Made by a program: the position numbers and the translations under genes. A stretch of DNA of 64,000 nt, taken from Hydractinia symbiolongicarpus (taxonomy: Eukaryota; Cnidaria; Hydrozoa; Anthoathecata; Hydractiniidae). The DNA is taken from assembly GCF_029227915.1 (NCBI RefSeq), contig NC_079882.1, positions 7,750,001-7,814,000 of the forward strand, read 5' to 3'. This document shows positions 50,901 through 62,354 of this stretch, one piece after another. Numbering within the stretch: the first letter of the stretch is position 1; every line of letters begins with the position of its first letter. A model generated the notes under the pieces. The model was not told where the DNA came from, searched no databases, and was given only the letters and a program-made list of their open reading frames with translations.

Positions 50901-53900
50901 GTTCCTCACAAGCTAATTTGAACGCATCATGAAGAAGGCCAGCACGGTTTATTGGAGAAAACACCTGTGATTGTACAGAATTGTCATTAGAATATCCTGA
51001 AGAAAGATTAATGCCATTATTGCTTTATCAACTGCGACCTAAGCCTTCGATATAGTTTTTTATAAGAGCTCCCAAAATTAGATTAAAATTGAGATCCATC
51101 CAAACGTAAAGCCATTACTGTGAAAATGGTCCACAAGACTTTACAAAAGTTTAAAATTAGGAGCTTTGATTTGGGCTTAACTGATGTTAACTTCCGTAGC
51201 TGCCAAAACTTTAATGCGCATGCCCAAATACCAAACGCTGGGAGCTGATGTATAAAACGCTTTAATTGAGAGCGTAATGAATTAAAAGATAATTGAAAGC
51301 CTGAATAAGATATATGGTTCGGTATAATTAATAAGTAATTCTTGACTAGTAAACAGAACAAAAGGTAGAAACAATGTATTTAGTGCAGTGTCTTTGGTGT
51401 AGAAAGCAGTTTTATCAGGTTAAGATTGATGGGACTAATTTACCTCGTGGTTATCCACCAACTGCTTTTGTAGTGCCTTCCATGTACTGTTGTCGTAATT
51501 CACAATATAAAAACCTTTAGAATCAACATTCGCTTTCATCCAAGACACTGTGGTGTCGAGATCCAGTTTGGTATCTATGTAAAACAAAACGCTTAAGTAA
51601 TCAAAATGGTAGCATTGGAAAAGAAGCATACAACTCCTAAAACCTCCTGCCATTTTATTTAAGTTTAACTTTCACTCCAAAACCAAATGGAACGGATCAG
51701 AGCAGAACATTGTGATTTCTGGAATTTAACTTGTTGTTCAAATTTTCCGCTTCGATCTGTTCTGATCCAAACTGAATATTAAACTCATTTTAAATTTTCT
51801 TGCGTATAGGAACGAAAAAATATAAAACAAAAGAATAATTAGCAAATAGCCAATCAAATTTAAGCATTCTTCTTGTTCCATTCCGATTCGTTTTGCTCTT
51901 GGGTGGAATCTTTACTCTTTCATGTGAAAGGCATTGTAGAAGGGTGACCATACTAATGATAAGTTGTTGCTTTTAGTGTAATACTCCATCGTAGAGGCCT
52001 CTCTTTAAATAAAAAACTTGGCGTGAAACTCTCCACGTAAACAAATGCAAAGCTAAAGTTATTGTTGTCGATAACTGCTACGCAAAACCATTAGTCTACG
52101 GGAATGTTTAATATCTTATGTAGGATATATCAAAAATTTAAGGCACTACAAGTAAAATTGGCTTGGTTACCTTTTGATTTCAACCAAACTGTTTTGGGTT
52201 GCAGTGATTCATCAGATATATACGTCAATGGCACCTGCCATACACTTGCATTAAAGTCATCAACATCTGTTATATTTGTAGAGTTTTCGACTTGTAATTT
52301 CGATTTCGCTTCTAAGAAGGATTCTTGTGATACGATAAATTTCGAATCATTACCACGGTGTAGTGTTAAAATTGGAAAACTTCGTTGCATTGTCCATGTG
52401 TCCATAATAGATTTGATATCAAGTTTGCTGTCCGAACTCTGGATGTGTAAAAAACTAATTTGTACTATTTGTAATGGGTATAATGAGTATTAAAGCCTGT
52501 GGTCAAAACATAAGACTTCTATTCTTATCACACCTGGAAGCAAAGACTTTTTGAAAGGAAAAAATGACATTTAGCGACTACTATTCTAATTAACACATTC
52601 TTTTATTACCCTAAAGAGATTTATTTATCGCCAGATTAATTTTTGCGAATTTTGTGGAAAAATGACGTTGGGCACCATTCGCAAAAAAAATTTACCATTG
52701 TGCCTATTATTTATCTTGGCGAAATCACGAAAAAAGTCCTTCGCGAAGATAAATAAGAAAAAAATGATAAAAAAACACGTAAGACTTATTTGCGACAATT
52801 ACCCTATGCGAAAATTAACCTCGTTAAGGTACTGTTAAGCATGGCGTAAGATACGCCATACTTCACAGTACCTTAAGTAAAGCATAGCAAGTGGTTTATC
52901 GTCCTTAGAATAATATGGCTTCGTCTTTCTTACATTATCCACAGGGCGGTGTGATAAATTAATGCTTGCGCGTTAGCAGACTTTATTTAACGTACGCTAT
53001 GTGGAGGATTTAACCCAAAAACCTTGATGATTTTATTATTATTATTATTTTTACCTTTGATAGATGCTTCCACAGGTCATCCGTCTCAGCATTTGAAAAT
53101 TTGTACTCCTCCAAGTATGACTTCACACCTTTTATAAAGTTTTCTCCCATAAATCCTTGCACCATACGCAGAAGAGCAGCGCCCTAAATACATTCACCAA
53201 AATTATTTTTATATTCTGTAAATTAATACTTCTTACCGAAGACGAGCAGTCGAGATATATACCTTGTTATAGGAGATAGTGTCAAATAATTCATCAATTT
53301 CGGAGGTTTTTGAAACATTCTGGCTCACTGGATGTGAATTTCTTAACGAATCTGATCCTATGGCTGCCTGCCAACCAGTCGGTACTTGAATATCCAACTA
53401 TAAAAATAGTCTTAAGCTGCAATAAATTATACAAATTAAAGATGGCGCTTAAAACTGAAACATACGTGGTATGAAAACTTGTACCGGGCGCTCTCTCAAG
53501 GTTTTCATTGGTTTCATCTTAATGAAAAAAGAGAGTCCTAGGGACAAGGTTGTTTGATGTACGAGCAGTGGTTGCCCATGCAAGTCTAAAAACTATGTTT
53601 GTGTAATGGGTTTTTTTCTATAGTATAGAGTGCAATAGGAACCTAAGAAAGGGATTGAAAAAATAATACCGCCTCTTTAATATTGTCGCCTTTTTAGTAA
53701 AGCTGCGCTTATCTGCGTTTATTTCTAAGGTTAAAGCGCTAATCCCACGGCAGGAAAAATCCAGTAAATACAATAATCTTGATTGTTCAACTTTTCAAAG
53801 AACTAATACGTTATACTAACCGCATTGAATTCCTCATTAACGCGATTGGTACCAAGCATCTCGACAAAATTTGCAAAACCTTCGTTTAACCAGATGTCAT

Positions 53901-56286
53901 TCCACCATTTCATAGTGACTAAATTGCCGAACCACTAAAGTCAAAGTAGAAAATAAAAATATTAGATTTCGATATCTGTAACGAGAACCTTTTACTTCGG
54001 CAAAATTGTAAGTGTCACACGCACCTGATGCGCCAATTCGTGCGCGATGACCAGCGTTACCTGACGCAAGTATTCAACAGTCATTAATTCTTTATCGAAG
54101 ATGAGGTAAGCACTACGAAATGAGACTAGACCCCAATCCTCCATAGCACCGGCCATAAAATCTGGTACAGCAAGTAGATCTATGATTAAAATCTTTGTCA
54201 GTAAAAATGTTTTTGGTTTTAACAGACTTTACTTTTTATGCAAATAATGCTTATTGACTTTCGCTTTGGTAGAGTTGTTAACTCAAACTTGCGTAATGCA
54301 GGCCAAAACGATTCTACCTGAAGAACTTTTCTACCTCAGTTTATACATGTAAAAAATCAAGCTTTTCAAACAATAATCATAGAGTCGGAATTTCAATATA
54401 AAAGAAATTAAATGTACTGGACGGCCATACTATAACTTAACTTAGTTTTGTCATTAACTTATTCGGGTATTGTAAAAACGCTTGTTAGAAAGACTGACCA
54501 TGCTTAAAAATGTGAGTGGAGAGTAACGTCGACAGCACTTACCAAGTTTTGGTAAGGGATATTTAATTTGGAAAAAATCTTCGTAAAACGAAATAATTTT
54601 AGCTCCAGCTTCAACAGCGTAATCTATTCTGTTATAATCGTCTTCTCTAGCGTAAACTCGAACCTATGATAAGTAAGAAAAAACTTTTTTATTTTAACAA
54701 GAATACAGCTTTCAATATCGGAGCTGTCATGCAACTTTTTTGTCATCTCTCACAACTTAGTTAGTGATGAGGGGCAAAAGAGAAAGTCCTTGAAAAATAG
54801 TAAGTAATTAAATTGATTGATTACATTTGATTTTGTAATTTCAATTGTCTTTCCTGAAGAACATATGTCATTCTTGGTTATACAACATTTGTCTACATAA
54901 CCCAAACAAACAGACCCGTGGCAAATTTCAAAAAAATATTTAATGACTACAAGAAATGGTTTTAACGTAAACGCTATCATTGATCATTCAACCCTCCTCC
55001 CTATTGCTTCTTACGACACTGGCAGAACACAAATGTTCATACCTTGATGCCACTGCTTGTATTCGTTTCTTTATATTTGAAATCATTTACAGTAAATGCT
55101 ACCAAGTAGGTGCTCATACGCACAGAAGCTTCAAATTCATCATGCACGGTATGGTTGTCAACAATGCTCGTTTGTTTTAAAGGCATGTTTGATAATGCTG
55201 TTAAGTTCTTGTGGTGCGTGATACTGACATGAAATATGGCTTTAAAGAATGGTTCATCGAGACAAGGAAATGCTGATCGAGCATCTGTGGGTTCAAAATG
55301 CGTAGAAACTATTGACCTGAAATAAACAGTTAGTCCAATTAAAACTTTTTCTGGGCGCATCCGTCATAGATTCGCGTTCTTAAAAGTTTCAGAAAAAATT
55401 TTGATACTAGGCAATAAGAAAAATTCAAAAATTGATTGAAAAAGTTTATCCATAGATAAGGATAGGCAACATAACTTATAAACAAAAATATCCTAACAAA
55501 GGTAACGACAACAACAAATGATACAGTAGAAAAAAAGCAAACAAACCTGACTTCACCCTGGTTTGTGTAATTACTTTTATAAAGGCCAGCTAAATTTTTC
55601 CCGTACCCAACAGTATATTCCAAGTTTAATTCATATTTTTTTCCTTCTATCAGTTCGCCATCTAACAACAAAACAAACAGCTCAAATTTCTTTAAGTAAA
55701 CTAGGCGTTTATATAATACATTTCTTTTTTCTAGTATGATAGATGCATTGGTGAGGACTATCCTTCTACCATGAAATATTATTTTGTCAGTTTTTCGATC
55801 ACATGTAAATATAAGTTTTACCGATCCCGTAAAATTATCTGAATCTACATCAATCTTTAGGTCTAGAAAATATTCCTCCGGTATAATGTCCAGCGGTAAA
55901 CGACCGTCGCTTACTGGAAAGTTGCTTTGATTAGTTAGAATTTCAATATTAAAAGTTCTATCTGGTATTGCGTTATTTTTGACTGCTCTTCTTCCGCGAG
56001 AATAATGTCTGGAATTTTTAAAAATTCTTTTTTCATTTATAAAGTCCGTTTTTTCATATGAACTAATTGAACGTGTATAAACCCCTAATTTAGGGTAAAA
56101 ATGTGGTCTTGCTACAAATATCCATGTTGCTAAAAGACCTGCTGTTGCTATCAGGATTAGCGAGCAAACCAAAATTGTGCGACGCGATGTTTTGTGTCCT
56201 CGAAATGTTTCGATTTTACTCTCTCGTAACGAGTCCACGGAGAAGATTTCACTGGGTCCATCCTCAAAAGCGATAGTCCGATACAT
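47945..56286 (-). CDS. M1 family zinc aminopeptidase (type II membrane, aminopeptidase N-like)
   Basis: Sixteen exons on the minus strand: 56286-55547, 55316-55043, 54663-54543, 54179-54025, 53934-53821, 53397-53263, 53183-53055, 52438-52171, 51574-51444, 50964-50761, 49746-49652, 49570-49466, 48961-48788, 48668-48531, 48380-48302 and 48112-47945. All junctions are GT/AG and in phase, giving 1009 residues, normal for the family. A short cytoplasmic tail precedes a signal anchor (about residues 39-59). The ectodomain shows [16 protein letters not shown], the exopeptidase loop as GAMED (389-393, normally GAMEN), HELAH (425-429) and the third zinc ligand Glu448 in NEGFANF. The transition-state Tyr511 lies in ISYNKGAALLRM. 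The C-terminal helical ERAP1-like domain ends HWLEQEENK. It should trim N-terminal residues from extracellular peptides; the exact subtype (APN, ENPEP, TRHDE-like) is open. A TTTTAG acceptor just before the ATG suggests a 5' UTR intron. Intron 10 carries Helitron-like copies. Confidence 0.96.
50023..50336 (-). mobile_element. Tandem pair of short Helitron-like elements in aminopeptidase intron 10
   Basis: On the minus strand, unit 1 (50336-50161) starts TCTCTATTAAAATACCCG and ends with the hairpin CCGTGGATTTTTCCACGG, then GCAACGACTAG. Unit 2 (50160-50023) follows with no gap, starts TCTATATTAAAATACACG, and ends with the same hairpin and GCTAACGACTAG. The pair is preceded by A and followed by T. 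TC start, 3' hairpin a few bases before a CTRR end (here CTAG), A/T target and no terminal inverted repeats are the hallmarks of Helitrons. At 138-176 bp these are non-autonomous. Confidence 0.75.
52824..52876. repeat. 53-bp near-perfect palindrome in aminopeptidase intron 7
   Basis: TTAAGGTACTGTTAAGCATG and its inverted partner CATACTTCACAGTACCTTAA surround a GCGTAAGATACGC centre. It could fold into a long hairpin in DNA or pre-mRNA. The preceding 180 bases hold several TTCGCAAA/TTTGCGAA inverted motifs, suggesting the palindrome is the remnant of a foldback element. Confidence 0.75.
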
Positions 56287-57284
56287 TTCCAAATCTAAAA
56301 GTATACAACAGAATGATTAAATGGCATAATGTCTCAACACAAAATCATCTTTTTCTGCTAGTCCATTACCAAGTGGCCTAAAACGGTTATCAACGGCTCA
56401 ATGATCAAAAGAATATTATCCTTCTTTTGCTGTAGCAGAGAAAATCAGGCTTTGTATTTTACAGAATTACAGAATTATAGAATTAAGTATTTTATAGTGT
56501 CGCCAAAGATAGAAATAAATAAGAATTAACTTATAAGTAACTCTATATATAGTATTATATCTAACCTGGCACAAACACGACTTTCTGTATATTCACATCA
56601 TTTTAAGTTCCCATATCTCCAACTCCTCCGAATGTCACCAATTATAATAAGTATTTTGAACGTGTATGTTATAGCAAGAAGACTAAGAAGACTTTCATTT
56701 TATCGAGATATATGCTGAATTCAGTTTATCACGCATGGATGCATTTTGCACAGGTGCTGTCGAAGAACTTGAAATTTGGTCACGTGTTATAATTTTAATG
56801 CGCAACTTCGTGCATAGATCTTTAGTAAAGGGGAATTTCACAAAGCGGATTGTGAATGGCCATTTCAGCGTCGACAATTATTTTGAATTCTTTTCAGTAA
56901 TGAGTTTTTCTAAGAATAAACACTGAAAATTGTGTTCTGATCGGCGGTTGCAAGTTTAAAGCGAAATATTTCGGCGCGAAAAATATGAATTGTTTTTACT
57001 TTTCGGCGATACAAATTTTTTGAAGTAAAATCAAAACAAATAAAACTGCGCTGATACATCAGATACATTTCGCCGGTAAATTCGCTTCGCCAAATATTGC
57101 ATAGTAGCTAGAAGGATAGAAATAAAGAAGGAGAACCATCTTATTTCGCAGCTATTGATATCTATTCCAATTCTGCATTGTTTTTAATAACAATGAAATC
57201 ATAGTCTCGTCTTGCTCGTCCGATTCCTTTTGTTGAAAATATAATCATAGTAACTTTCTCCTAACAAACGGTGCGCGGGAAAAG

Positions 57285-57545
57285 CTACTGATTGGATGTC
57301 AAAGTCATCTTCATTGTGCTTATTGTAGCAATTAAACGTTGTAAATAGCTTGTATCTTGGTGCATCAACAAATCACACGAGAAACATTCGTGCAGAGGAC
57401 TTGGAAATCGCCATTTTAAACTTAAAGGTTGAAAGTGTTGCCTACTGATTAACGAAATAGAAAACAAAACTACAAGATAAAAAATCAATAATAGTTTTTC
57501 AGTTGTGTTTCGTGCATCTTTTTGTGAAATTTTATGCTTGGACAT
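57285..57545 (-). CDS. Small single-anchor membrane protein candidate
   Basis: An ATG-initiated frame of 86 codons starts MSKHKISQKDARNTTEK, then has a hydrophobic segment LLLIFYLVVLFSISLI, then a less AT-biased stretch with two Cys (HECFSC) ending TSNQ. The pattern is that of a type II signal anchor. No family is recognised. It might be the first exon of a larger gene or simply chance. Confidence 0.22.
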   Translation of the reverse strand: MSKHKISQKDARNTTEKLLLIFYLVVLFSISLISRQHFQPLSLKWRFPSPLHECFSCDLLMHQDTSYLQRLIATISTMKMTLTSNQ

Positions 57546-58313
57546 TAAGGATTACGTCAGATATTATTAATTCGGTAGCATGAAAATTAATTTTAGTTTG
57601 CATTATTAACAAAAATTCCTCTAGATAGTGGGGGCCTTACGAAACAGGAATGAGACCATCTGCGACGCAGAAAATATTATTATGTTTTCAATACGCATGT
57701 CCAGATCAGGGTAAACTCCCAAAATCGAAGTTGTCGTTCTTCCTACAACTCGAAAAGAACCATTTTGAGGTTGTGGGTTGAACGGCGTCATATAGAAATA
57801 CAACTGTGAAAGGCTTGTAGTCCCTAGAAAATGATTTTGGAGATTTAGTGCCGTAAGTAGTGTCTATTTTTCGCGAGGACTTTCGTTAAAACAGTAAAAA
57901 AATTTCGCAAAATTTAGTAAATATAAATGCTTACATCCTAATTGATAATTTCAATGAACCTAAATCACAACATTCGTACTAAACTTGCAGGAAATAAAAT
58001 AACATAGCTACAATGAAAAGCAAATGTCTATTGAAAGTTGGTCGGTTATACTGTTATTTTCCGTAACTGCATAGTGACATATGTATTTGTTTGACGCACG
58101 CTATGTGTAAAAGGATATTAAAGAAAGGTTTTGGAAACAAAACTAATAGGAAACTGCTTATAAAATTGATCAACCCTGCTCCCAAATAAATTGTAACTTC
58201 AAAGCAGTTATGTCTTCGTGGTCTGACATTAGAGTAAAAAAACTGAGAAAGGGAAATATCGTTAAAGTGCAAAAATTGAACTCCCTCAGCCTTTGTTCAT
58301 CAGTCAATGTTGA

Positions 58314-58351
58314 AGTCAAGTGTTATATGTTTAAACATATAACACTTGACT
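58314..58351. repeat. 38-bp perfect palindrome
   Basis: AGTCAAGTGTTATATGTTT is followed immediately by its exact reverse complement, with no spacer. It lies 265 bases beyond the coiled-coil gene's stop codon. Confidence 0.92.
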
Positions 58352-58615
58352 GACTTTATGAGGAAAAAGGGGATAGAGAAAGAAAAGCCGAAAGTTTGTA
58401 TTTGTTGATGTAACAAAATATGACTAGCTACATAACTTCAAAACATTTCATGGAAATATCGACCTGACGGGCTATTAAGTGACCTCTATTTGAGTAAAAA
58501 TCGCATATTGGTTAAAGCATGGATATACATATTAATTTATGATAAGAATATATTAATTAAATAAAAAAATAAAACACAAAAAAATAGCAATAAATACAAA
58601 ATGTTTTGAAAGTTT

Positions 58616-60130
58616 TTAATGAAGCATTGAGATCTCGTCATTCATCTTGTCCATTATTAGCTGTAGACGAGATCTCACTCTCGAACATTTGATTCTTGGT
58701 CGATAAAAACATTTTGTTGAGTATTTTTTTTCAATGTCACTCATAAAATGTTCAATTATATCCTGCGTGGACGTATTTGATTCGATAAATCTTTCTTTTA
58801 AAGATTCTAGATTAGCTTCCAGTTCGCAATGTTGTTCTTTAAGCTTGGTAATCTGTGTTTCCTTACAGATTAATTCTTCTGATAAATTTGAAATGTCACG
58901 CTCTTTCTGGTACCGCTCTCGTTCAAGCTGTAACTGCAAAAGAGACATTTCTATAGCATGCTCTGCGAGCATTTTTGCAACTGTGCCTTCATTCTCTTCA
59001 ACGATTTGTTCCTCCCTTTTCTTCATATATGTCAATTCTTGATTCTTCTCCTTGATGTTGTGTTCGTATTTTGATATTGTTGACTTTAAACCACCAATTT
59101 CTTGAAGCTGCATCTCATTCTTTTTCTTAAGGTGTGCTATCTCATTTAACAGATGTGCACGTTCATCTTCATAAGCTTTTACTTTTTGTGTTGACTTTAA
59201 GAGTTGCACTTCCAAAGATTTACTACGTGTTTCAGTTGCTTCAACTTTCTTCTTATATTTTTCAACAGTTGCATGTAGATACGCATTTTGTTGATTCATC
59301 TTAAGTATTTTTTCATTAACAAACTTGTTTCCCAGTTTTGCATCACATAGCTCATTCTCAAGAATTCGATTTTGTTCCGAAATCGCATCATGAATTGAAT
59401 TCAATCTTTGCTGATCAGCTTTCATTGCAGCTATGGTTGCATCTTTGGCTTCAATTTCACTGGCTTGCTTTACCATGTCATTTTTTAATGATAAAATAAT
59501 CGCCGTGTTACAATTTAGTTGTTGCGTCATAACACTGATACCAATATCGTTTTCCATTTTCTAAAAAAATATATCTATCGTTTAAGAATTTACACCTTAT
59601 TAAATAACATGTTTCCAAACTTGTGGTGGAAATCAAGAGGTGCATGTAGCCTGTTTTTGTTTTTTTGGAGTTTGCTTTGCAGTCACGAAGATCTTGACTT
59701 AGACCGTAGCGGGGTTGACCTAAGCCACGAGTCAATCCATGCCATGTGAGGGAAATTGTACAGGTAATGCCGGTGTATACCTAATTTATATATTCAGAAC
59801 ATAGGACCCACATTTATAAACGTGTTTCCAACACTGAACTAGCTATCCTGTATATATATTTGGAACAATGCTTCAATTTGATATACGTATAGTAGGTAGT
59901 GGAGGTTCAATTAATTTATAAAACAGAGCAACAAAACTCACTTGATTGGATGCAATGTTAAGTTTTTCTTCATCTGCGACGATCGTTGCATTCTCTTCAA
60001 ACACGGTAACGTCTACCTCACTGCTTTGTTTAACATCAACAACAGACTCGCTTTTTACAAGCTGGTTGTTGATAACTTGTTTATTTGATTTGTTTTTATA
60101 TTGATTCTTCTTCGTCTTACGTTTACCCAT
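58616..60130 (-). CDS. Coiled-coil protein, family unknown
   Basis: Two exons on the minus strand, 60130-59942 and 59560-58616, joined in phase 0 with GTGAGT donor and TTTTTTAG acceptor, give 377 residues. The N-terminus is very basic (MGKRKTKKNQYKNKSNK), then acidic (VDVTVFEENATIVADEEKL). From about residue 75 to 350 the protein is one long heptad-rich coiled coil (for example IAHLKKKNEMQLQEIGGLKS). It ends with a basic CFYRPRIKCSRVRSRLQLIM segment and a short helix, NDEISML. There is no signal peptide or membrane segment. Length and shape resemble small cytoskeletal, ciliary or centrosomal CCDC proteins, but I cannot name an orthologue. The second exon also starts with an in-frame ATG at its fourth base, which could serve as an alternative start. 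Confidence 0.78.
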
Positions 60131-60184
60131 CGTGAAAGTTTCACAAGCAAACTATAAATGAATTTTTGTCTATGACAACAAATT

Positions 60185-60192
60185 TGACGTCA
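60185..60192. promoter_or_regulatory. CRE in a possible bidirectional promoter
   Basis: TGACGTCA lies 55 bases upstream of the coiled-coil gene's ATG, and a second half-site (AACGTCAT) follows 12 bases on. The region also lies between that gene and the plus-strand exon at 60424, so it may serve both. Role inferred. Confidence 0.4.
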
Positions 60193-60423
60193 GTTTTAAT
60201 GTAACGTCATCAAAGATGGTAGCATCATTTTAAATGCAGCATTGTAAAATGGTCAGCTACGATTCAATCTTTAAAATATCTTTTTTATGTTTCTTTTTAA
60301 AGAAATTCAAGCTGAAATATACAATTACTAAACCCTACACGAGATCCTGTCAAAAAGGGGAATATATCGCCTACGTACAATCAAAGTCGAAACTTTAACA
60401 AATTGTAAAAAAATCTCTCGCAG

Positions 60424-60725
60424 TGAAATATTACCAGGAAAAATTGCACCCACAACAACAAGTTTTCAGGCTGAGTTCCGATGTAAAACTAAGAAGCCTC
60501 AAAGATAAATTTGTAGTTTGTTTGAATAAAGGGAACTTAGAAAATGTGTCGTGGCCAGCTTTGGAGTACGTATTTTCTAAATGTTTATTTTTACATACAG
60601 TTAATGATGTCAGGAGTAAAATTAATAATCTGAGGACGTACTTTACCAGAGAATACAAGAAATGCCATCAAAGGAAAAAAAGACATAAGAATCACTTGAT
60701 GCCGAGAAGTACAATATCGTTTTTA
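60424..60725 (+). CDS. MADF/SANT-like exon, divergent from the coiled-coil gene
   Basis: An open exon lies between a good acceptor (TCTCTCGCAG) and a consensus donor (TTTTTA|GTAAGT). It encodes about 100 residues: MKYYQEKLHPQQQ (first codon split across the intron), LRSLKDKFVVCLNKG, then VRSKINNLRTYFTREYKKC and a basic run KKRHKNH. The KINNLRTYFTREYKK part resembles the third helix of MADF-type DNA-binding domains. No ATG lies at the front, so an upstream exon (possibly supplying the A of ATG) is needed. I could not fix the following exons. Confidence 0.4.
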
Positions 60726-60999
60726 GTAAGTAGTCAAATAGTTGCTAGCTATAGCAAATGTTTATAATAATGATCGAATGGCAACTTTGTGGTCAGGAAG
60801 CACGAAATAGGGAATGTACGACGGGAGAATATCTGAGTACGTGCGACAGGCGAACCGGTGAATATTTCCAATTGCTAAGAAATAGTAAGATTTTCTGTTC
60901 TGAAAATAAATATGCTTATCATTTATTGTCTTTATGTATCTTTAAAAATGTGGATTATTATGTCAGTTGCCGTACCTGTCGGAAACACGGTTTTTGAAG

Positions 61000-61815
61000 T
61001 AGAGAGGCACAAAATGATGATTGTGCGCCAAAATGTTGGGGGGAGAGGGGGTGTCCCTCTAAAATAGCCTAGGATTGCATTTTTTAAGTGCTTTAGAGTT
61101 TATAACACAGAAATAGCATAACAAAATTTCAACATTTACAAATAAACACCGACTTAAATTCTAGCAAAAGGTAGGGTCACCCCACACGCTTCACTTGTTC
61201 CACTCCCCCAGTCGTCCTCGACCCCGCTGATACGTTGACATTCTATAATAGGATTAGGACGATTTAAAGGTTATGATAGAAGATAGTAGTGGAAAATTTG
61301 CATACTTCTGCAGCGAATTTCACTTTTATTTTAATTATCAGTTCCATGGAAGATAACCAAAGACCGAGACAGCAATGAGAAAAACAACGAAAATGAAGAA
61401 CTAGCAACGACAACTATAGCATTAAATGCTAAACGTGACAAACAGGATTATACAGAAGACTTAAATTAGTTACTAACCAACTACAAAGTATATAGAACCA
61501 CCAAGCAAAACAGTTTGCCAACTTACGAAATACAGGTCGGTTATTTCGCCAACGTGCACATTCCAGAGCCATCCCCTTATAATACGCGAACGCGGTAATT
61601 CTTTCACCTGTATCCCAAAGTACTTTAAAGTGTTATTCACTTGAATATTCAAGTACCTAGACATTCTTGATCTTTTATTTGTTTGTTTTCGAAGTTGCAA
61701 AATATGTAAAAGAGTAAACTTTATTAAAATGACTCACACTTTGCCTTAAAATATGCCTTATAATATTAGGCTGGGATTTAAGGATAAAACAATAAGATGT
61801 TTTATTCGATGTTAA
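61000..61815. other. No supported gene
   Basis: AT-rich DNA with a G-run (61037-61055). A stretch at about 61341-61469 (+) follows an acceptor-like TTATCAG and stays open for 42 codons (charged: KDRDSNEKNNENEEL), but I could not link it in phase to the exon at 60424. Confidence 0.4.
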
Positions 61816-61819
61816 ATTG

Positions 61820-62352
61820 TCTCTGCAATAATAGCCGTATTCTGTCTGTGTGTCCGCGAAAGCCGTGTCCTGTAACGGAAACAAGAAAATGCACACCAAT
61901 ACCAAATGCGATATATTTTTGTCCACTTTGTTGCGATTTTTTTTTACTGGATAACGTCTAGTCTATCTAATAATAGCCGTATTTTGTATGTTTTTCCGCG
62001 AGAAAAACGACGTGTTACGGAAACACAAAATGCGTTATATAAAGGACGGCGACCCCATGAAATCTTCCACGGGCTAACGACTAGTCTCTATTATAATAGC
62101 CGTATTCCGTCTGTCTGTCTCTGTTACAGAAACACGAATATAAAATGCGATATATTTTTATCCACTTTGTTGCGACGGGTAAATTTAAAGGACGGGCGAA
62201 CCCGTGGATTTTTTCACGGGCAACGATTTCTCTATAATAATAGTCGTGTTTTGTCTGTTTGTACGCGATAAAATAGCCGTGTTGCAGAAACACGAAATGC
62301 GATTTATAAGGGACGGGTAACCCCGTGGATTTTTCTACGGGTGACCGACTAG
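61820..62352 (+). mobile_element. Tandem array of four short Helitron-like elements
   Basis: Units are 61820-61961, 61962-62084, 62085-62228 and 62229-62352. Each starts TCTCTxx or TCTATCTAATAATAGCCG and shares the core GCCGTATTCTGTCTGTCTGT, GTTACGGAAACACGAAATGC and GGACGGGCGAACCCGTGG. Each ends, where intact, in a Pu/Py hairpin (CCCGTGG-T-run-CCACGGG) plus TAACGACTAG. Unit 1 has lost its hairpin and unit 3 its terminal CTAG. Same family as the copies at 5.9, 8.7 and 50 kb, in the opposite orientation. Confidence 0.75.
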
Positions 62353-62354
62353 CT

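Larger units (their letters stand above)
56290..58610. other. Intergenic region between aminopeptidase and coiled-coil gene
   Basis: The right part is downstream of the coiled-coil gene and the left part is the aminopeptidase promoter side. It contains a small membrane ORF candidate (57285-57545, -) and a 38-bp perfect palindrome (58314-58351). Other open stretches (57621-57803 and 58054-58272, both minus) have partial splice signals but no chain I can support. Confidence 0.45.

Noticed and set aside
52104-52493. 129-codon plus-strand frame
   Set aside because: Antisense to aminopeptidase exon 8, whose frame and splice sites are clear.
57621-57803. Minus-strand open stretch with acceptor CTTTCACAG (LYFYMTPFNPQPQNG..., GVYPDLDMRIENIII)
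   Set aside because: No usable donor at its end and no phase-compatible partner found; left out as unsupported though it could be a real exon.
58054-58272. Minus-strand open stretch after CTTTCTCAG (FYSNVRPRRHNCFEVTIYLG)
   Set aside because: Acceptor is good but donors are poor and no family is recognised.
61341-61469. Open stretch after TTATCAG encoding a charged peptide (KDRDSNEKNNENEEL...)
   Set aside because: It needs a phase-1 donor upstream, whereas the exon at 60424-60725 ends in phase 0; composition is cryptically simple (AAC/GAA-rich).
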